Assembly: GCA_039881145.1 (NCBI GenBank)
Contig: JAYKKI010000064.1
Location: forward strand, 4,645,001-4,709,000
Source: Druceiella hillmani
Lineage: Eukaryota; Arthropoda; Insecta; Lepidoptera; Hepialidae
Length of the DNA stretch: 64,000 nt
Direction: 5' to 3'
Shown: one piece after another, positions 11,386-23,869 of the stretch
How positions within the stretch are numbered: position 1 is the first letter of the stretch
Layout of the letters: each line of letters opens with the position of its first letter
The notes under the pieces: model-generated
Databases searched by the model: none
Seen by the model: the letters and a program-made list of their open reading frames with translations, nothing else
Told to the model about the DNA's origin: nothing
Position numbers and translations under genes: made by a program

Positions 11386-12205
11386 TACAACACTATTAAC
11401 ACAAAACCATCAGACTACGCCACACGAGAGACTTGCATAGGTATTACACTTCCTATATCTTCTCCAGCAATTCTATTCACGTAGCTGTCGACCTACAAAT
11501 TGAATGGAATCAGCACTATTAAACAACTTTACTCAGAGTAAACCAGAGAGTAATTTGAAAATTGCACCGATTTTATCGAACAGTATAATATCAATGCGAG
11601 ATACCAATCGCAGGTCTACGAGCATAAGCACTTATTGGCCGACAAGTGGCTACTTTAGTATAAACTACTAAGGTAGGGCTGTACCAATGTAAAGTTTTAC
11701 AGTATAATATTTTTAACTAAAGTAAAGTAACGATAATCTTATAGAAAACTTATTAGGTGTTTCTATCTATCACAATACTATTTGATATTTTCTGAAAACA
11801 TAATTTAGCATAATATATCATCAGATGTGAGTGAATAAGTATTTGTCTGTTTGGTTAAAATGTTAAGCGCTTCTGATATAGCTAGGGACGTACATTTTTA
11901 TGTTTTCTTTTGAAAAAAAAACCATTTAAAACCTGAAAGTTGCCAAAATTTCAAAAAACTTACAAATTGACATATTTAAATACGATTATATTCTGAAAGA
12001 GGGCGCTAGTGATACAAATACACGGCGCAAGAAAAAACTACAAAGATCTTAAAAGATTGTTAACCATAGAGTTTAAGTATATTATAAAGAGATATATGGG
12101 GATCAGTTTATCATAATACATAAATATCCAAAACATTTAAAAGTTAGATGAAGATCTAAAAATATATCAAAATATTACACTATATAGGAAAAAAAAAAAA
12201 AAAAA

Positions 12206-12240
<35 letters not shown>

Positions 12241-12975
12241 TAGCTGTTTAATTTAACACATTCAGATGCATCAATACTTTTATTTTTGTTCCAATTTATT
12301 ATTTAATATCGTAATCCAAATTCTGTATGTTTGTTTGTAGATTTGTTGTCAAATAAGTTAGTAAGTACTAGAGAAATAATTATCAAGTTCTGTATAATTA
12401 TAGACTGTATTATAAACTAACATAAATTATGAGCCAACTCTGCTCTGTGCCTCAATACTTCATTCTTGCAGTGTTTTGTATTTCATTAAACCATTTTTTT
12501 TAGTTTTACCCAAAAAGACTCCTCTTCTACTAAATTAATATCATCTATTTTTGTTATCAAGACAGGAAGGCCAAATTTTATTAAAAAACAATTGTGACGA
12601 AATTAAAAAAAAATCAATAATTGAAAATAAAATGCATGATATTCATTTTTAAACGTTATGCATGATTTCATATTAGACTCATTAATTAGACAGTCAAATT
12701 TTTATGTGTTTGTTAGTCTGTAAGTTGAAATCGTCAACAATTTTCTAGAGTTATGTTTGGATTAATCCATGAGTTACAATTTTTTATCGTTTCTTCACCC
12801 AAAGTGAAATATGGACCATAATGAATATTTCTTTTCCTAGCTAAAAAATATTTTACATAGAAAGTTTGAAAATAATATATAAATCCAAAATACAAATATT
12901 TTCTTAATTCTAAACGCAAAAACTGAAATGAATTACTAAAACAACTCGTTAAAATAAATCAAAGAAATATATAAC
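11386..12975. other. AT-rich, no gene seen
   Basis: Includes a poly(A) run at about 12189-12206 followed by a (TA)n tract to 12237. No coding signal. Confidence 0.5.
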
Positions 12976-13005
12976 TTGTCTGAACGTATTCACACGTTCA
13001 GACAA
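12976..13005. repeat. 12-bp perfect inverted repeat
   Basis: TTGTCTGAACGT at 12976-12987 and its exact complement ACGTTCAGACAA at 12994-13005, with a six-base loop. No U-tract or coding neighbour suggests a role. Confidence 0.85.
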
Positions 13006-13474
13006 ATTACATAATTTGTTTGTTATCACTTCGTTTAATTTTTTTTTGAGTAAATCTCAGGAATATTGCTGCCATATTAAACATCTTCACGACTTTTCTT
13101 TTGTTTTTTTTTCACAAAAATGAAAATATTTTTTTTAATGTTATTGGCGTTCTTGTCTATTTTAACCCATCATCATATTGTTTCAAATATTTATTTTTTT
13201 TTATTCATAATTAATATCGAATGTCTATCTGTTCTTCTTAATTGATTACCTTGATAAACCGCGGTAAGGTGCCCTTGATAAACCGCGGTAAGGTTCCCTT
13301 GATACGCCGCGCAAAGTAAAACATTCTTTTTAATAAACAACAGGGCTAAATACTTTTCAAAAATACTTTCATAAATATTTCATTTATTTATAAAATTATT
13401 AACAAATATTTTCATAAAATCGAGGATGATTTGATAAACTGATTTTGTAACAATTTTAATTACTAATCATAATA
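13006..13474. other. AT-rich, short direct repeat
   Basis: A 27-bp unit (CCTTGATAAACCGCGGTAAG) is repeated at about 13250-13305, with a third decayed copy. Otherwise nothing recognised. Confidence 0.55.
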
Positions 13475-13600
13475 TTCTTGTCTTATTCCGCTCCACCCAA
13501 TACCGGCGAGAATCAGCTCGACCACCGACGCGGGCCACCCAAGCCGCCATCGCCGTCTCGCTCGCTCGCACAGCACGCCCTCTTGCTCGCACGCCCGCTT
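13475..13600. other. CpG-rich block
   Basis: Sharp rise in GC and CpG (CGGCGAG, CGACGCGGGCC, CTCGCTCGCTCGC) within AT-rich DNA. The 85-codon minus-strand frame across it lacks a recognisable domain. It could be a first exon or promoter of an unseen gene, or a repeat. Confidence 0.3.
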
Positions 13601-14104
13601 TTAAAATGTATGCGTCTCTACAAACGTACCTAGCAATATATATAAATACACCAACTTTATCACCGAGTAGTTCCCACCTCTGTAGGCAGTTATGATGGAG
13701 AAACACACTCGCGTATATTGGCATTAGATATGACTTATATTAATGGGACGGCAAAACGACCACAGTGCTGTATTTTAATTTTAAAATCGCGCGTTATGTT
13801 TCTTGTCTGTCGTGCAGCTATGATGAAACGATGTAATGCTAGATCTTTGTACAGTTCTTTTAAATCCTTTATTAGTATGTTTATCCTTGTTATTGAGACT
13901 CCAGATATTATCTCGTATTGATGACACATGGAAAAATGATAACCATAACTTGCACAATTTTTTTCGCGTATCCTTCTTCAACCTTCTCATAAATAGCTCA
14001 TTAACCTAAGTTACTTATCAAACTTACATGTTTTTCGACCAGTATTCCAATATAATTAATGCTAACTTAAACTGTTGTCACTCAAAGATTTCATTTTCAG
14101 GATT
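13601..14104. other. No gene seen
   Basis: Overlapping 64-69-codon frames on both strands without motifs; treated as accidental. Confidence 0.45.
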
Positions 14105-14636
14105 TTGCAGCTTAAAAGTGAAGAAAATGTCAAGCACGTGTGGAACTCGCACTACGAGGGTTCCGTACACATTTAGACATTTATAAACATTTAATAGTAC
14201 ATAATATTCTTATTAAACCATTTACAAAATTTAAATTTCTTTAGAACGAAAATACTTTTTGTTTACTTCATCTTTCAAAGGTGCATATTAAAGAAAAACT
14301 ATTTTTTTCCGACATAACTATAAATTTAACAATTTTAACAATGCTTCTTACCAAATTTCATGATTCTAGGTCAACGGAAAGTACCCTGTAGATTTTTATT
14401 TATTTACAAGTGACAAAATATGCGACATAAATGGTCGTATTTTTAGGGTTCTTCTTGATTGCGATAACTTAGAAACTTGATTTTTTTACAGCTCCAAGAA
14501 ACCGTAGACCTAGTAAGTATTTGATATTAATTTCAACTAGATAGCTCCACGCGTACCTGAGAAAAAGGGTTTTGACAAACCGACAGACGACACAAAGTGA
14601 TCTTATAAGGGTTGAGGTACGGAATCCTAAAAAAGT
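14105..14636 (+). repeat. Dispersed repeat family 1, copy 1
   Basis: Shares an ordered series of motifs with 44200-44638: GTCAAGCACG, CTACGAGGGTT, TTTAGAACGAAAATA, GGAAGTACCCT, CTCCACGCG, CCTGAGAAAAAGGG. It ends with AAGTGATCTTATAAGGGTTG and TACGGAATCCTA. This end is familiar from repeats widespread in moths and butterflies. No coding capacity is seen. Confidence 0.65.
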
Positions 14637-14760
14637 AGATCTTTATAGGATCACTAAAGCGTCTGTCATGGCCCTTTTCCTCAAAAACCATTTGGCGTAG
14701 AAAATTGAAATTCGGCCTAGTATTGGAATTTATAGATTAGTGTTTTTCGCAATGGAATGA
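14637..14760 (-). repeat. Dispersed repeat family 1, inverted partial copy
   Basis: On the minus strand GAGGAAAAGGGCCATGACAG and GTGATCCTATAAAG match the 3' portion of copy 1, so the two copies meet tail to tail at 14636/14637. The left limit of homology (about 14760) is uncertain. Confidence 0.55.
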
Positions 14761-16180
14761 CGTTAAAATCTACTGAGAATTTTCCATGTGACTATTGGAG
14801 AAAAAACGTTCCCTTTCGGTTGCGTGATATGTTGTTAAAAAAACGAGTTGGTAAAATAACAAAACAATATTTTTGTCAGAATTTCATGTAATATTATAAT
14901 TCCAGAGCTATCTCTGAAAATGCTACTAAAAATAAGGTACTCTTTTCTTTATATTACATGTAAAGTAGAAAATGCACTAAAGAATGTATTCACTCATTTA
15001 TTGAGTGTTGTAGTACCATTGGGCAGGTCTTTTGAAATTAAATTATGGGTACCTACATTTATGCATAGCTAAAACTCAAAAATATTTGTTTTGAAATTTT
15101 AATTTTGAGCAAATTAAGTACTCGAATTTTTTAATTCTATAAATAGTGCGAGGCATCATTTAAAGGAGAAAAGACATCAAAGGGTGTTTTTCCCACGTAA
15201 ATAGGAAAAACTGTGAAAAATATATATTTCTACCCACACCTAAGGCAGGTGTGGATATATTTCCACGACTACTAAATCTAAACTTGTTAAAATGAAAAGT
15301 AGCGTTTGGAAACCTGTGGTTTATTTTAAGAAAAATAAAACGATTATTCTACATATTATAATTTTTGTGATATTCATGGTAATATATAATAATATCCCCC
15401 CTCTATTTATTGAAATTGGATATTATCAAATATTTATTGGGCTATAAAATTCATTTTAGCGATGACTTTTAAGAAATAAGGTAATTTCACTTCAAGCGAG
15501 ATACGAAACCCTCAATGCACGAGACATATTCGCACTTGACCATTTTTTATTTTAATTTTAAAATCCTGATGATTACATAAAACTTACTTATTTACAATAT
15601 ATTTCCAAGTGGCACCATAAAGATTCGTGGTAATCGATTAAAAATTATCACTTTTAGGCATCTCTAATTAAATATAAAAAAATTGGTAAGAAAAAACCTA
15701 CCTATCTACGGCTTGTCATCATCTTAAAGGATTAGCAGTGATGATGGAACGCCGTTGTCTAATTTTTTCGTCTACACTCATCATCGCACACTATTTAAAG
15801 CAGTTCTATTTTTATTCAAATACACCAACTCTTGGCTACCCTTGTGTGAAGTATCATTCCCAGATATCCAAAATACTGCAACTTTCAGTCATCACACCAG
15901 ACAAGTCACAAACTCACAACACTTGTAGGTAAAAAAACAAAAGAATAAATAAAAAAAATGTTGATGTCAGAGAACGTATGACAGGAATTGTTTTTTTGTA
16001 ATTAACCAAAACAAATATACTCTGAAAGATAATATCACAAAATGAAAAATAAGTTACGCATTCGCGGGAAATAAAAAAACATATAAAATAAAAATAAAAG
16101 AATAAAGTCGAATTAGGAAACAATCATTTAAAATAATTCATAGTAAATCAAACCGTTTTTGCGCAGCGTTTAGAATGATT
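14761..16180. other. AT-rich, no gene seen
   Basis: No recognised element; short open frames have no motifs. Confidence 0.5.
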
Positions 16181-16325
16181 GTGAACGCATATATGACAGG
16201 GCATACAAACAAGAACGAGGCGGAAACAACCGACGTTGCGCGGAGAAGCCCGACCGTTCACGGTATGTCGGGATACTCAGCCGTGTCGCTCTTTCCAGTT
16301 TACTCGCGTATACTGTGTCGCCGGT
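16181..16325. other. CpG-rich block
   Basis: GC- and CpG-rich segment (ACGTTGCGCGGAG, GACCGTTCACGG, GTGTCGCCGG). A 73-codon minus-strand frame crosses it but shows no domain. Possible promoter or short exon; undetermined. Confidence 0.25.
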
Positions 16326-16665
16326 TGTGGAAATAGAAAAAAAGCAAAAATAGTACCAAAATAAAAATATGAATGCCCGATAAATCGTCATCTTATTCGA
16401 CTAAATAAATACGCAATGTTTCTTCAACATTTTCCATGTACTTGATGGTAAGTAAATAGAAAGGAAATTTATTCATAATCTTATCAGACATTACATTGAT
16501 TTTGGTTAAAAATCCATGATAAAATGTAAATTGCAAAAATTGCAAAACTATGACAGACAGACGAACAGACAAGAGTATATTATAACAATCATAATGAAAC
16601 TTAAAACATAAATATCAAAAAATTTTGTGAATAACAGTAACATTAAAAAAAATTAAGAACCGAAT
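16326..16665. other. AT-rich, no gene seen
   Basis: Nothing recognised. Confidence 0.5.
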
Positions 16666-17015
16666 TACAGCAAACATAAAATACTTTACAATATATCTAC
16701 TTATTTTCCGTAAATACTAATAAAAAAAACAAAATCACAGCAAAATGAAATCGAGGAAGAAATAACAATTTTACCTTCTAATACAAGTCATTATATTTCA
16801 AAAATTAAAAAAAACTTTTAACAAAACGAAATGACAGACATAAAGTACTTTACAATCTATCTATTTGTATTCCATTAATATTAAAAAAAAACAAAATCAC
16901 CGCAAAACGAAATTAGAGCACAAATCAAACCTTTTACATTCTATTTATCTATATTTCAAAAATTTAAAAAAAACCTTTTAGAAAACAGAATGACAGCAAA
17001 CATAAAATACTTTAC
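16666..17015. repeat. Diverged tandem repeat, ~160 bp unit
   Basis: ACATAAAATACTTTACA-type starts at about 16674, 16840 and 16998, each followed by a T/A-rich stretch and, in the two complete units, AACAAAATCACAGCAAAA-type sequence. About 2.2 diverged copies. Confidence 0.65.
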
Positions 17016-18345
17016 ATTATTTTTACGATATTTTATTGTCGATAACACATATAGAAATATTTTTCCATTGTACTATAAAAACATACCACCTACTCATATT
17101 TTTGGGGTTCCCTTTTTAGGGTTCTCTGACCAAATGGCAAAGACCGGATCTCTTATATCTTCGTCATATCTGTATATCCGAACATAAGTCACAACATTAA
17201 AACACTGTCAATTTTAGGCCTATCGTAATATAATATTACTTGAACAAGTAAGTTAATTATGCCATTTCATAAATAAGAAAAACCGTAATTTTGTCTGGGT
17301 CTCCATAATAAAAAAACAGTAATTGTATTATTTTCACTGGGAGACACTTGCATGAAATTCGGAAATAAAAAACTGTACTATAAATACATACACATCATAC
17401 TGTACTATAAATACAATACATCCGTACTATAAATACATACCGGAATCTATTCTTGGAAATTCTCCCCACAAATTATATTATGACAGGGCGATATTAACAG
17501 AATTCCTAACGGGATGGAACATTTTAATGGACCAGGCATAATCAATACTGCAAATAACACGGCAGAGCTTACAGACATAGATAGATGTACCAAATTATAA
17601 AAATCTTCAACATGCTATAGCTGAAAAAATGTCAAAGCATACGAATCTTGAACGAAATGGCCTGAAATTTGCAAAAAGCTATGACCATAGTCATATAGCC
17701 ATAGTCATATCTGCTACTAACCCTTCGCGAGCTACAAATCTCCAAAGTGTCAAATAATATCCTCCACACTCGAATTTTTAAATGATTCATGAGGAAAAAC
17801 TGGAAAACATATGCATAGCAGCGTTTAATAATCACTACAATGGAAAATTGTTTTGGTTAACTTGCATTATTGAATTGAGTAGTATAGCGATCAAGTTACT
17901 TCGCTTACACATCTGAAATACATAACGGGCAATACATTTACATATTAAAAAATAACATTAATATGTCGGTACGAAACATTGAAAAAATTTCAGCCCTACA
18001 TGGGCTGGGGCCTACAGCCCTACTCGGTACAGGTAAAAGAACTGAAACTTCTTTGACAATCTAAACCTCGATTTGTTAGTATATAGTAAGTGGTAAAACA
18101 GCAGAGAGGAAAAGAGATAGGGAAATATATATAAAGAGGAAAATATTCAAAAAAACTTAAAGTATTTTTGACATTTAAGGAGATATAGAAATAGACAAAA
18201 TATAAATTATTTATATTAACTTATTTCCTCAATATTTGCAGTATTATCTGGTGATGTCTGTGCTGGTAAAGTTGACACAGTATCACACGTAGCGTTATGG
18301 TAACCAAGATACGAACCGAACGCTCTTTACCATGTTATTTCTAGA
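17016..18345. other. AT-rich, no gene seen
   Basis: Contains three copies of ACTATAAATACA-type sequence at about 17375-17440. No gene signal. Confidence 0.5.
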
Positions 18346-18656
18346 TATCGTATAAAAACATCTATTGTCATTCCAAAATATCGTATAAAAACATCGTATA
18401 AAAACATCTATAAAATATCGTATAAAAACATCTATTGTCGTATAAAAACATCTAAAAATATCGTATAAAAACATCTATTAAAAACATCGTATAAAAACAT
18501 CTAAATATCGTATAAAAACATCTAAATATCGTATAAAAACATCTATTGTCGTATAAAAACATCGTATAAAAACATCTAATATCGTATAAAAACATCGTAT
18601 AAAAACATCTATTATATATGATATCGTATAAAAACATCGTATAAAAACATCTATTA
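18346..18656. repeat. Minisatellite built on TCGTATAAAAACATCTA
   Basis: At least 14 copies of ATCGTATAAAAACATC with spacers of 0-8 bp (TATTG, TAAAA, TATTATATATG). The irregular spacing suggests slippage between two unit types. Minus-strand frames with repeated DVFIRCFYT are produced by the repeat. Confidence 0.9.
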
Positions 18657-19159
18657 TCATTCCAAATTTTAGGATTATTATTCATATTTAGATTAATTTT
18701 TTCATTTCGTAGATTCGATACCATTAAGTTTCTGACGATATCGAATCTAAATGCAAAATTCACATTGGAATCAACACCCACAATAAATCGATAAAATTTT
18801 TAGAGTTGAATTTTGACACAAATAACCTATAAAACAGCTGATAACAGAATTGAGCGCCATTTTAGTTTTTCGCGGATGCGTAAACTTCTTGTCTTATTCT
18901 GTCGTATTCATCTATCTCTGGTCGGTCGTTAGCTAAGTACCTATTTTACGTCCTTCTTGCAATAGATTCGTCACATTCGGCGTTACAACTAAACATTGCA
19001 TGAAAACGTTGCACGAAATTCGACCTTGACTTTTTACTCTCAATTTGTTTAAAAAATTATATATAAAATTATATAAAACCTAAATTAATTTATTGCAAAA
19101 CTTTTGGAGCTCATCAGAAAGCGTCTCATAAACCCTCATCAAACATAAACCCTCATCGA
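18657..19159. other. No gene seen
   Basis: A short inverted segment at 18712-18750 (GATTCGATACC / GATATCGAATC). Otherwise nothing recognised. Confidence 0.45.
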
Positions 19160-19440
19160 TTTCCATGAAGATCGAACCCATGCCGCTTGCATTCAATGGC
19201 TTCGCGCGACTTTTACCAGGTCAACTGTCCACCTAGCATAAGCCCGTCCCACTCTTCATCATCAGTACGTGACAACCGTCCGAAAATCTATTCTCACCAG
19301 CGGTTGCGTCGGTTCGGCGCTCTATAGCACCTGCCCATTACCACTTCAATCTACCAGTCCTACGAGGTATGTTGGTAAACATAGTTCTCCTACAGACACC
19401 CTCATTCCGAAACCCTTACACATCTGAGTGGTTATGGCCT
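19160..19440 (-). pseudogene. C-terminal remnant of a non-LTR reverse transcriptase
   Basis: Minus-strand conceptual translation gives, in order, RNEGVCRRTMFTNIPRRTG, LKW-stop-WAGAIERRTD and, in another frame, GRAYARWTVDLVKVARSH. These match the downstream region of RTE/R1-like insect LINE proteins: the RN-EIRRRTK segment, the KW-WAGH-RR-D segment and the GRPPTRW-DDLVK end. An in-frame stop between the two Trp codons and at least one frameshift show it is dead. The 3' end after this motif is not clearly delimited. Identification relies on recalled family motifs. Confidence 0.6.
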
Positions 19441-19849
19441 TTCCCATAGCAATGCACTACTAAGTAACGATGTATTAAAGACAATCGAAAAGGCCGAGTA
19501 CCCTTTCCATTGTTCGTTAAGCGCCGTAATATTTTGTGTCCTTAATAAAAAAATCGATTGTCAATGCAAGCAAATCCGCTGTCAGAAATTAAAATCTTAA
19601 ACATATTGCAACTGCACTCTAAAGTCTAATCGTACATTAAACTCAAAAATATATTATTTTAATTTACTTATTAGTTTCAGTACCAAATGTTGAGAAATAT
19701 ATTTCAATTATAAATCTTTCCTTAAACATTTCAAAATAATATTTTAATTTGAAACAGAAAAGAAAATAAAAGTGATCTATAAAATGATTTTCTTTACTGT
19801 AATCAACGTATTGTCAAAGTCAAATATCGTATTTAATAAAGTATAAATA
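19441..19849. other. AT-rich, no gene seen
   Basis: Nothing recognised. Confidence 0.5.
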
Positions 19850-20267
19850 TATGAATTATATTTGGCGTTAATTTTGTGGAAATTCATTATTTACAATTAA
19901 ATGAAACCACGTGATGTAGTATTATTTCTACTTTCTTCAAATTCATTACCGCGACCTAGGTTTCATTGTATTATAACATCTTCAGATGGGCTATTAGCAA
20001 AGAATAACTATTAGGAACTTCCAACACCATTTTTATATTACACAAAACAATAGCAGATACCGGGTTTATGCGGGTTTTCTCACTGCTTACGTTAGTGAGT
20101 TTTTGTAGAGAGCAGTGTAGGTGTTATCAAAATTTAAGTATAACTTTCGAAAGTTTAATAAAACCTAATAGCCCACCTGAAGATGTTGTAATACAACGAA
20201 ACCTAGGTCGTGGTAAAGAACTTAAAGAAAGTAGAAATAATACTACATCACGTAGTTTCATTTAATT
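19850..20267. repeat. Hammerhead-type repeat, copy C with ~160-bp spacer
   Basis: Leader at about 19850-19890, then inverted arms between 19895 and 20267. The left arm has a decayed minus-strand hammerhead-like motif (about 19950-19989); the right arm has an intact one. Unlike copies A, D and E, about 160 bp of unrelated sequence separates the arms (roughly 20005-20165), including a CTCACT/AGTGAG hairpin. That spacer may be internal sequence of a longer parent element. The 65-codon plus-strand frame through this copy is not convincing as a protein. Confidence 0.75.
20173..20213 (+). ncRNA. Hammerhead-like ribozyme motif, best match
   Basis: All core residues and all stems are intact: CCAC/GTGG stem I, CTGAAGA, extra T, GTTGT-AAT-ACAAC stem II, GAA, the 8-bp palindrome ACCTAGGT as stem III, and C17. 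A two-base stem III loop is sterically tight, so as a monomer it would open to two pairs with a CTAG-type loop. The palindrome would let two molecules pair through stem III, as in dimeric hammerheads of animal repeats. Activity is inferred. Confidence 0.5.
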
Positions 20268-20937
20268 GTTTATAAATATATCCACAAACCAACTATAACA
20301 ATTGAAATAAAGTACCTAACGGTATACATTTTTATACTTTACCATATATTTACTAAAATAACCTCTAAATACTTATGTAAATAATAATAAACAAAAAACG
20401 TGGTGAAATTTTAAACAGTTTTTGAAGATACAACATATTTAAGGTTTAAACTCTCTTTCTTTTGTGTACACGAGAGATAAATTCAAAATTATATTTGGTT
20501 CATTTAAGGAATTGAACCCGGCACGCTAACGTCGCTAACCAAACATTCGAACCTCTAAACCTACGTTTGCTTCCAAATACTCAAACCAGGATAATTTATT
20601 GGGTATTCAATCTCACTTTTTAATACCAAACTCCCTTCCTTCTCCAACTCATTACGCCTCTCTTTCTTGCGTGGGTTTTGAATATTTTTTGTGACCTCAA
20701 GATAAATATTTGAGGTCCCGATTGAGACGTCACCATTTGTCAAAACCTGCGACCGACAGCGCCGTAACACTTCTCAAAATATTTTGAGTAAATATGAGTA
20801 ATTTAGTGACCCTTAAGCCTCCTTTGTGAATGATTTATGATTGTGTCTCTCCTGCACAAATATTTGGATTAGTTTTGGATAGAATACACGTCGATGAGGC
20901 CATATTAGGGCTGTCAAAAATTCTACTTTTTTTAACA
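20268..20937. other. No gene; tRNA-like fragment
   Basis: On the minus strand at about 20505-20545, GGTTAGCGACGTTAGCG and CCGGGTTCAATTCC resemble the D-arm and B-box end of a tRNA-derived SINE, but the rest is not recognisable. The 69-codon minus-strand frame here has no motif. Confidence 0.35.
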
Positions 20938-20990
20938 TATCCTAACTAATATTATAAATGCGATAGTGTAAACTTTTGTTAATATTTTTT
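20938..20990 (+). mobile_element. Helitron-like 5' end fragment
   Basis: TCCTAACTAATATTATAAAT followed by GCGATAGTGTAAACTTTTGTT resembles the TC-starting 5' terminus common among lepidopteran non-autonomous Helitrons. No matching CTAG terminus with hairpin is found downstream, so it is a fragment. Confidence 0.35.
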
Positions 20991-22739
20991 TTCTTACTTC
21001 GATATCTAAGTTAATCAACTGATCTCCAAACTTTTTCCAAACGTAAAACGTTTCCAAAAGTTTGTAATCGATGTAATAATCAGACGTGAGTGAAAAAAAA
21101 GTTATAAAATTTGCTTATAATTTTAGAAATTATAGGTCAAGCAAAAAGAAAGTTGTTCAAACATTTAATAAGTCTTCTCACTCCCTCAAACTGCCAATCT
21201 GCATAGCTTGCTCGGGAGTGACCTCATCCAACAATTTGAGTATCCTGATAGCAAGAAGAAAATGCAGAAACCTCTTCGTTGGCCATATTTCAAACCTCAT
21301 ACGAAAATAGACGCTGACAGTAGCTAGAAAGGAAATTAGTTTAATTCGATACCACTTCGAAATGAAAAAAAAAACAGTTTCCCATTTATTTTTTCATAAT
21401 CCTACGCAAAAAGCAAACCGCTGATATCTTTCGATAAATAGCACTTTTTGGTATTCTTACATTTATTTTAATTAATCCATTCATTGCCAAATCATAATTT
21501 TTTTTGGTATATTCGATCAAAATAAATAATTTTTCATGTAAACAATTTTTGTTTTCTTTTGTCAATACAAATAGCTTATGACGCACAATGCGCATCATAG
21601 GCCAATATCCTAATTTAGCTAATTTTATTAGTAAAGAAAAATGCTTCAAAAAAGTGACAAAACAGATTCATACAGTGCCGGTACAAGAAAGCTTGGCAAG
21701 AACTCGGTGATGAATGTCTTAATGGAATATGAGACGAAAATATGACAAAACTTTTTGCATTTTTCAAAAAAAAAACTTTTATTATTTGACATTTTTTTCA
21801 TCCTTTATTTTACTCTTAAATTACATATTACTATGTTTCTTCCACTAAAATTATGTTGAAGGTACTGCCATTTAATAACAAATTAAAACACCAGGAGATA
21901 AAATTTTACCAGCCAAAAGCAACTACGTTAGAATCCAATAATTTAGTTTAGAACCTATAGTTCCGCCGAACAGAGAAATTTTTTGATGAAACTTTTATCT
22001 GAAACTACAGAAACTATGGAAATACATTTAAATAAAATACATAAATTGTGAGATATCAATAGATACATGAGACACTCAAAATTACATACAATTATAAATA
22101 TTGTTAAAGAAGTTGTTATCAACAGTCATTACAAAAGAAACCCCAAAAAATGGGTAAATTTGTAATAAAAAACAGTTCCCACTTATCCCTTAGCTTATAT
22201 CCAATATCGAACTAAATTTAACCCCTAAATTTACGTTTTCTTAAATAATACACGCATAAAATATGTGGCCGCTTTAATTAAAAGAAAGTAAAAATGTTCA
22301 AACTTTAAGCAGCTGCAAACCTGAAAGAACCATTTTAAATCAATGTAACTGATCTACTACGTAACGCATTAAAGGGTTAAGGAAAGTATTGTCACGAAAG
22401 TTGTGATTAAAAACATAAACTTTTCTCGAAATTTCATCCCATTATATTATCCTGAATTATATATTAACTAACTTAATTAAACACAATTTACGAACTTAAT
22501 AAAGACCGAAATTTCATTAACCTTAAACTTTAAGAACGGTACAATAATAACTACAAAACTCTGTGCCACTGAACCTTAAACTGTTCAAATTTTAAAGTGA
22601 ATTAAACTTAATAATATTTGCAAGTTTAGAAACGCCATTAATAAAAAAAAATATTACGAAAGAAAGACTTTATAGACTTTTATATGTATTTTGAATTAAC
22701 CAGAAGTAACGTCATATCAATATATCATCAGCGTTCTTT
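20991..22739. other. AT-rich, no gene seen
   Basis: Open frames of 74 and 87 codons near 21086-21649 show no domain. Confidence 0.45.
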
Positions 22740-23869
22740 ACGAATAGTTGGTGATAAACTAAGATTTCTTTGTATAAATGTCAGTTAAGACAACTAACTA
22801 ACTTTACATGGAAGTAATATTAGGTTCGCCATAACCTGAGTTGGGAAAAAACACATCATTATCAAACATGCAAAAAATTATAACTCTTTCTAATAACCTT
22901 AAAGAATATTTAATAATAAGGTTTCTTTGCATAAATGTCGGTTAAGACAACTAACTAACTTTACATGGAAGTAATATTAGGTTCACCAAAACCGGAGTTG
23001 GTGAAAAAAACACATCACTATCAAACATAGAAAAAATTATAACTCTTTCTAATAACCCTAAAGATTATTTAATAATAAGGTTTCTTTGCATAAATGTCAG
23101 TTAAGACAACTAACTAACTTTACATGGTAGTAATATTAGGTTCACCAAAACCGGAGTTGGTGAAAAAAACACATCATTATCAAACATGCAAAAAATTATA
23201 ACTCTTTCTAATAACCCTAAAGAATATTTAATAATAAGGTTTCTTTGCCTAAATGTCAGTTAAGACAACTAACTAACTTTACATGGAAGTAATATTAGGT
23301 TCACCAAAACCTGAGTTGGGGTAAAAACACATCATTATCAAACATGCAAAAAATTATAACCCTTTCTAATAACCCTAAAGAATATTTAATAATAAGGTTT
23401 CTTTGCCTAAATGTCAGTTAAGACAACTAACTAACTTTATATTTAAGTAATATTAGGTTCGCCAAAACCTGAGTTGGGAAAAAAACAAATCATTATCAAA
23501 CATAGAAAAAATTATAAACCTTTCTAATAACCTTAAAGAATATTTAATAATAAGGTTTCTTTGCCTAAATGTCAGTTAAGACAACTAACTAACTTTATAT
23601 GGAAGTAATATTAGGTTCGCCAAAACCTGAGTTGGGAAAAAAACAAATCATTATCAAACATAGAAAAAATTATAAACCTTTCTAATAACCTTAAAGAATA
23701 TTTAATAATAAGGTTTCTTTGCCTAAATGTCAGTTAAGACAACTAACTAACTTTATATGGAAGTAATATTAGGTTCGCCAAAACCTGAGTTGGGAAAAAA
23801 ACAAATCATTATCAAACATAGAAAAAATTATAAACCTTTCTAATAACCCTAAAGAACATTTAATAATAA
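22740..23869. repeat. Satellite, ~159 bp monomer, seven copies
   Basis: AAGGTTTCTTTGC-type starts at about 22760, 22918, 23077, 23236, 23395, 23553 and 23711. Every monomer has CAGTTAAGACAACTAACTAA, AATATTAGGTTCGCC and a TTTCTAATAACC end. The last three monomers are almost identical while the first is most diverged, which suggests expansion or homogenisation from the right side. Confidence 0.95.

Noticed and set aside
11049..11402. 117-codon minus-strand frame with repeated peptide
   Set aside because: It is read through the 72-bp satellite (a multiple of three); the plus strand of the same array is equally open.
18452..18781. 109-codon minus-strand frame rich in CFYTMFLYD repeats
   Set aside because: Produced by the TCGTATAAAAACATC minisatellite; no non-repeat coding sequence follows.
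20068..20265. 65-codon plus-strand frame running through the hammerhead motif as a Penelope-type protein end
   Set aside because: No GIY-YIG or RT residues can be recognised; the frame is short and crosses the non-coding motif.
22740..23869. CRISPR-like array
   Set aside because: Units are continuous head-to-tail satellites with no unique spacers, in a clearly eukaryotic sequence.
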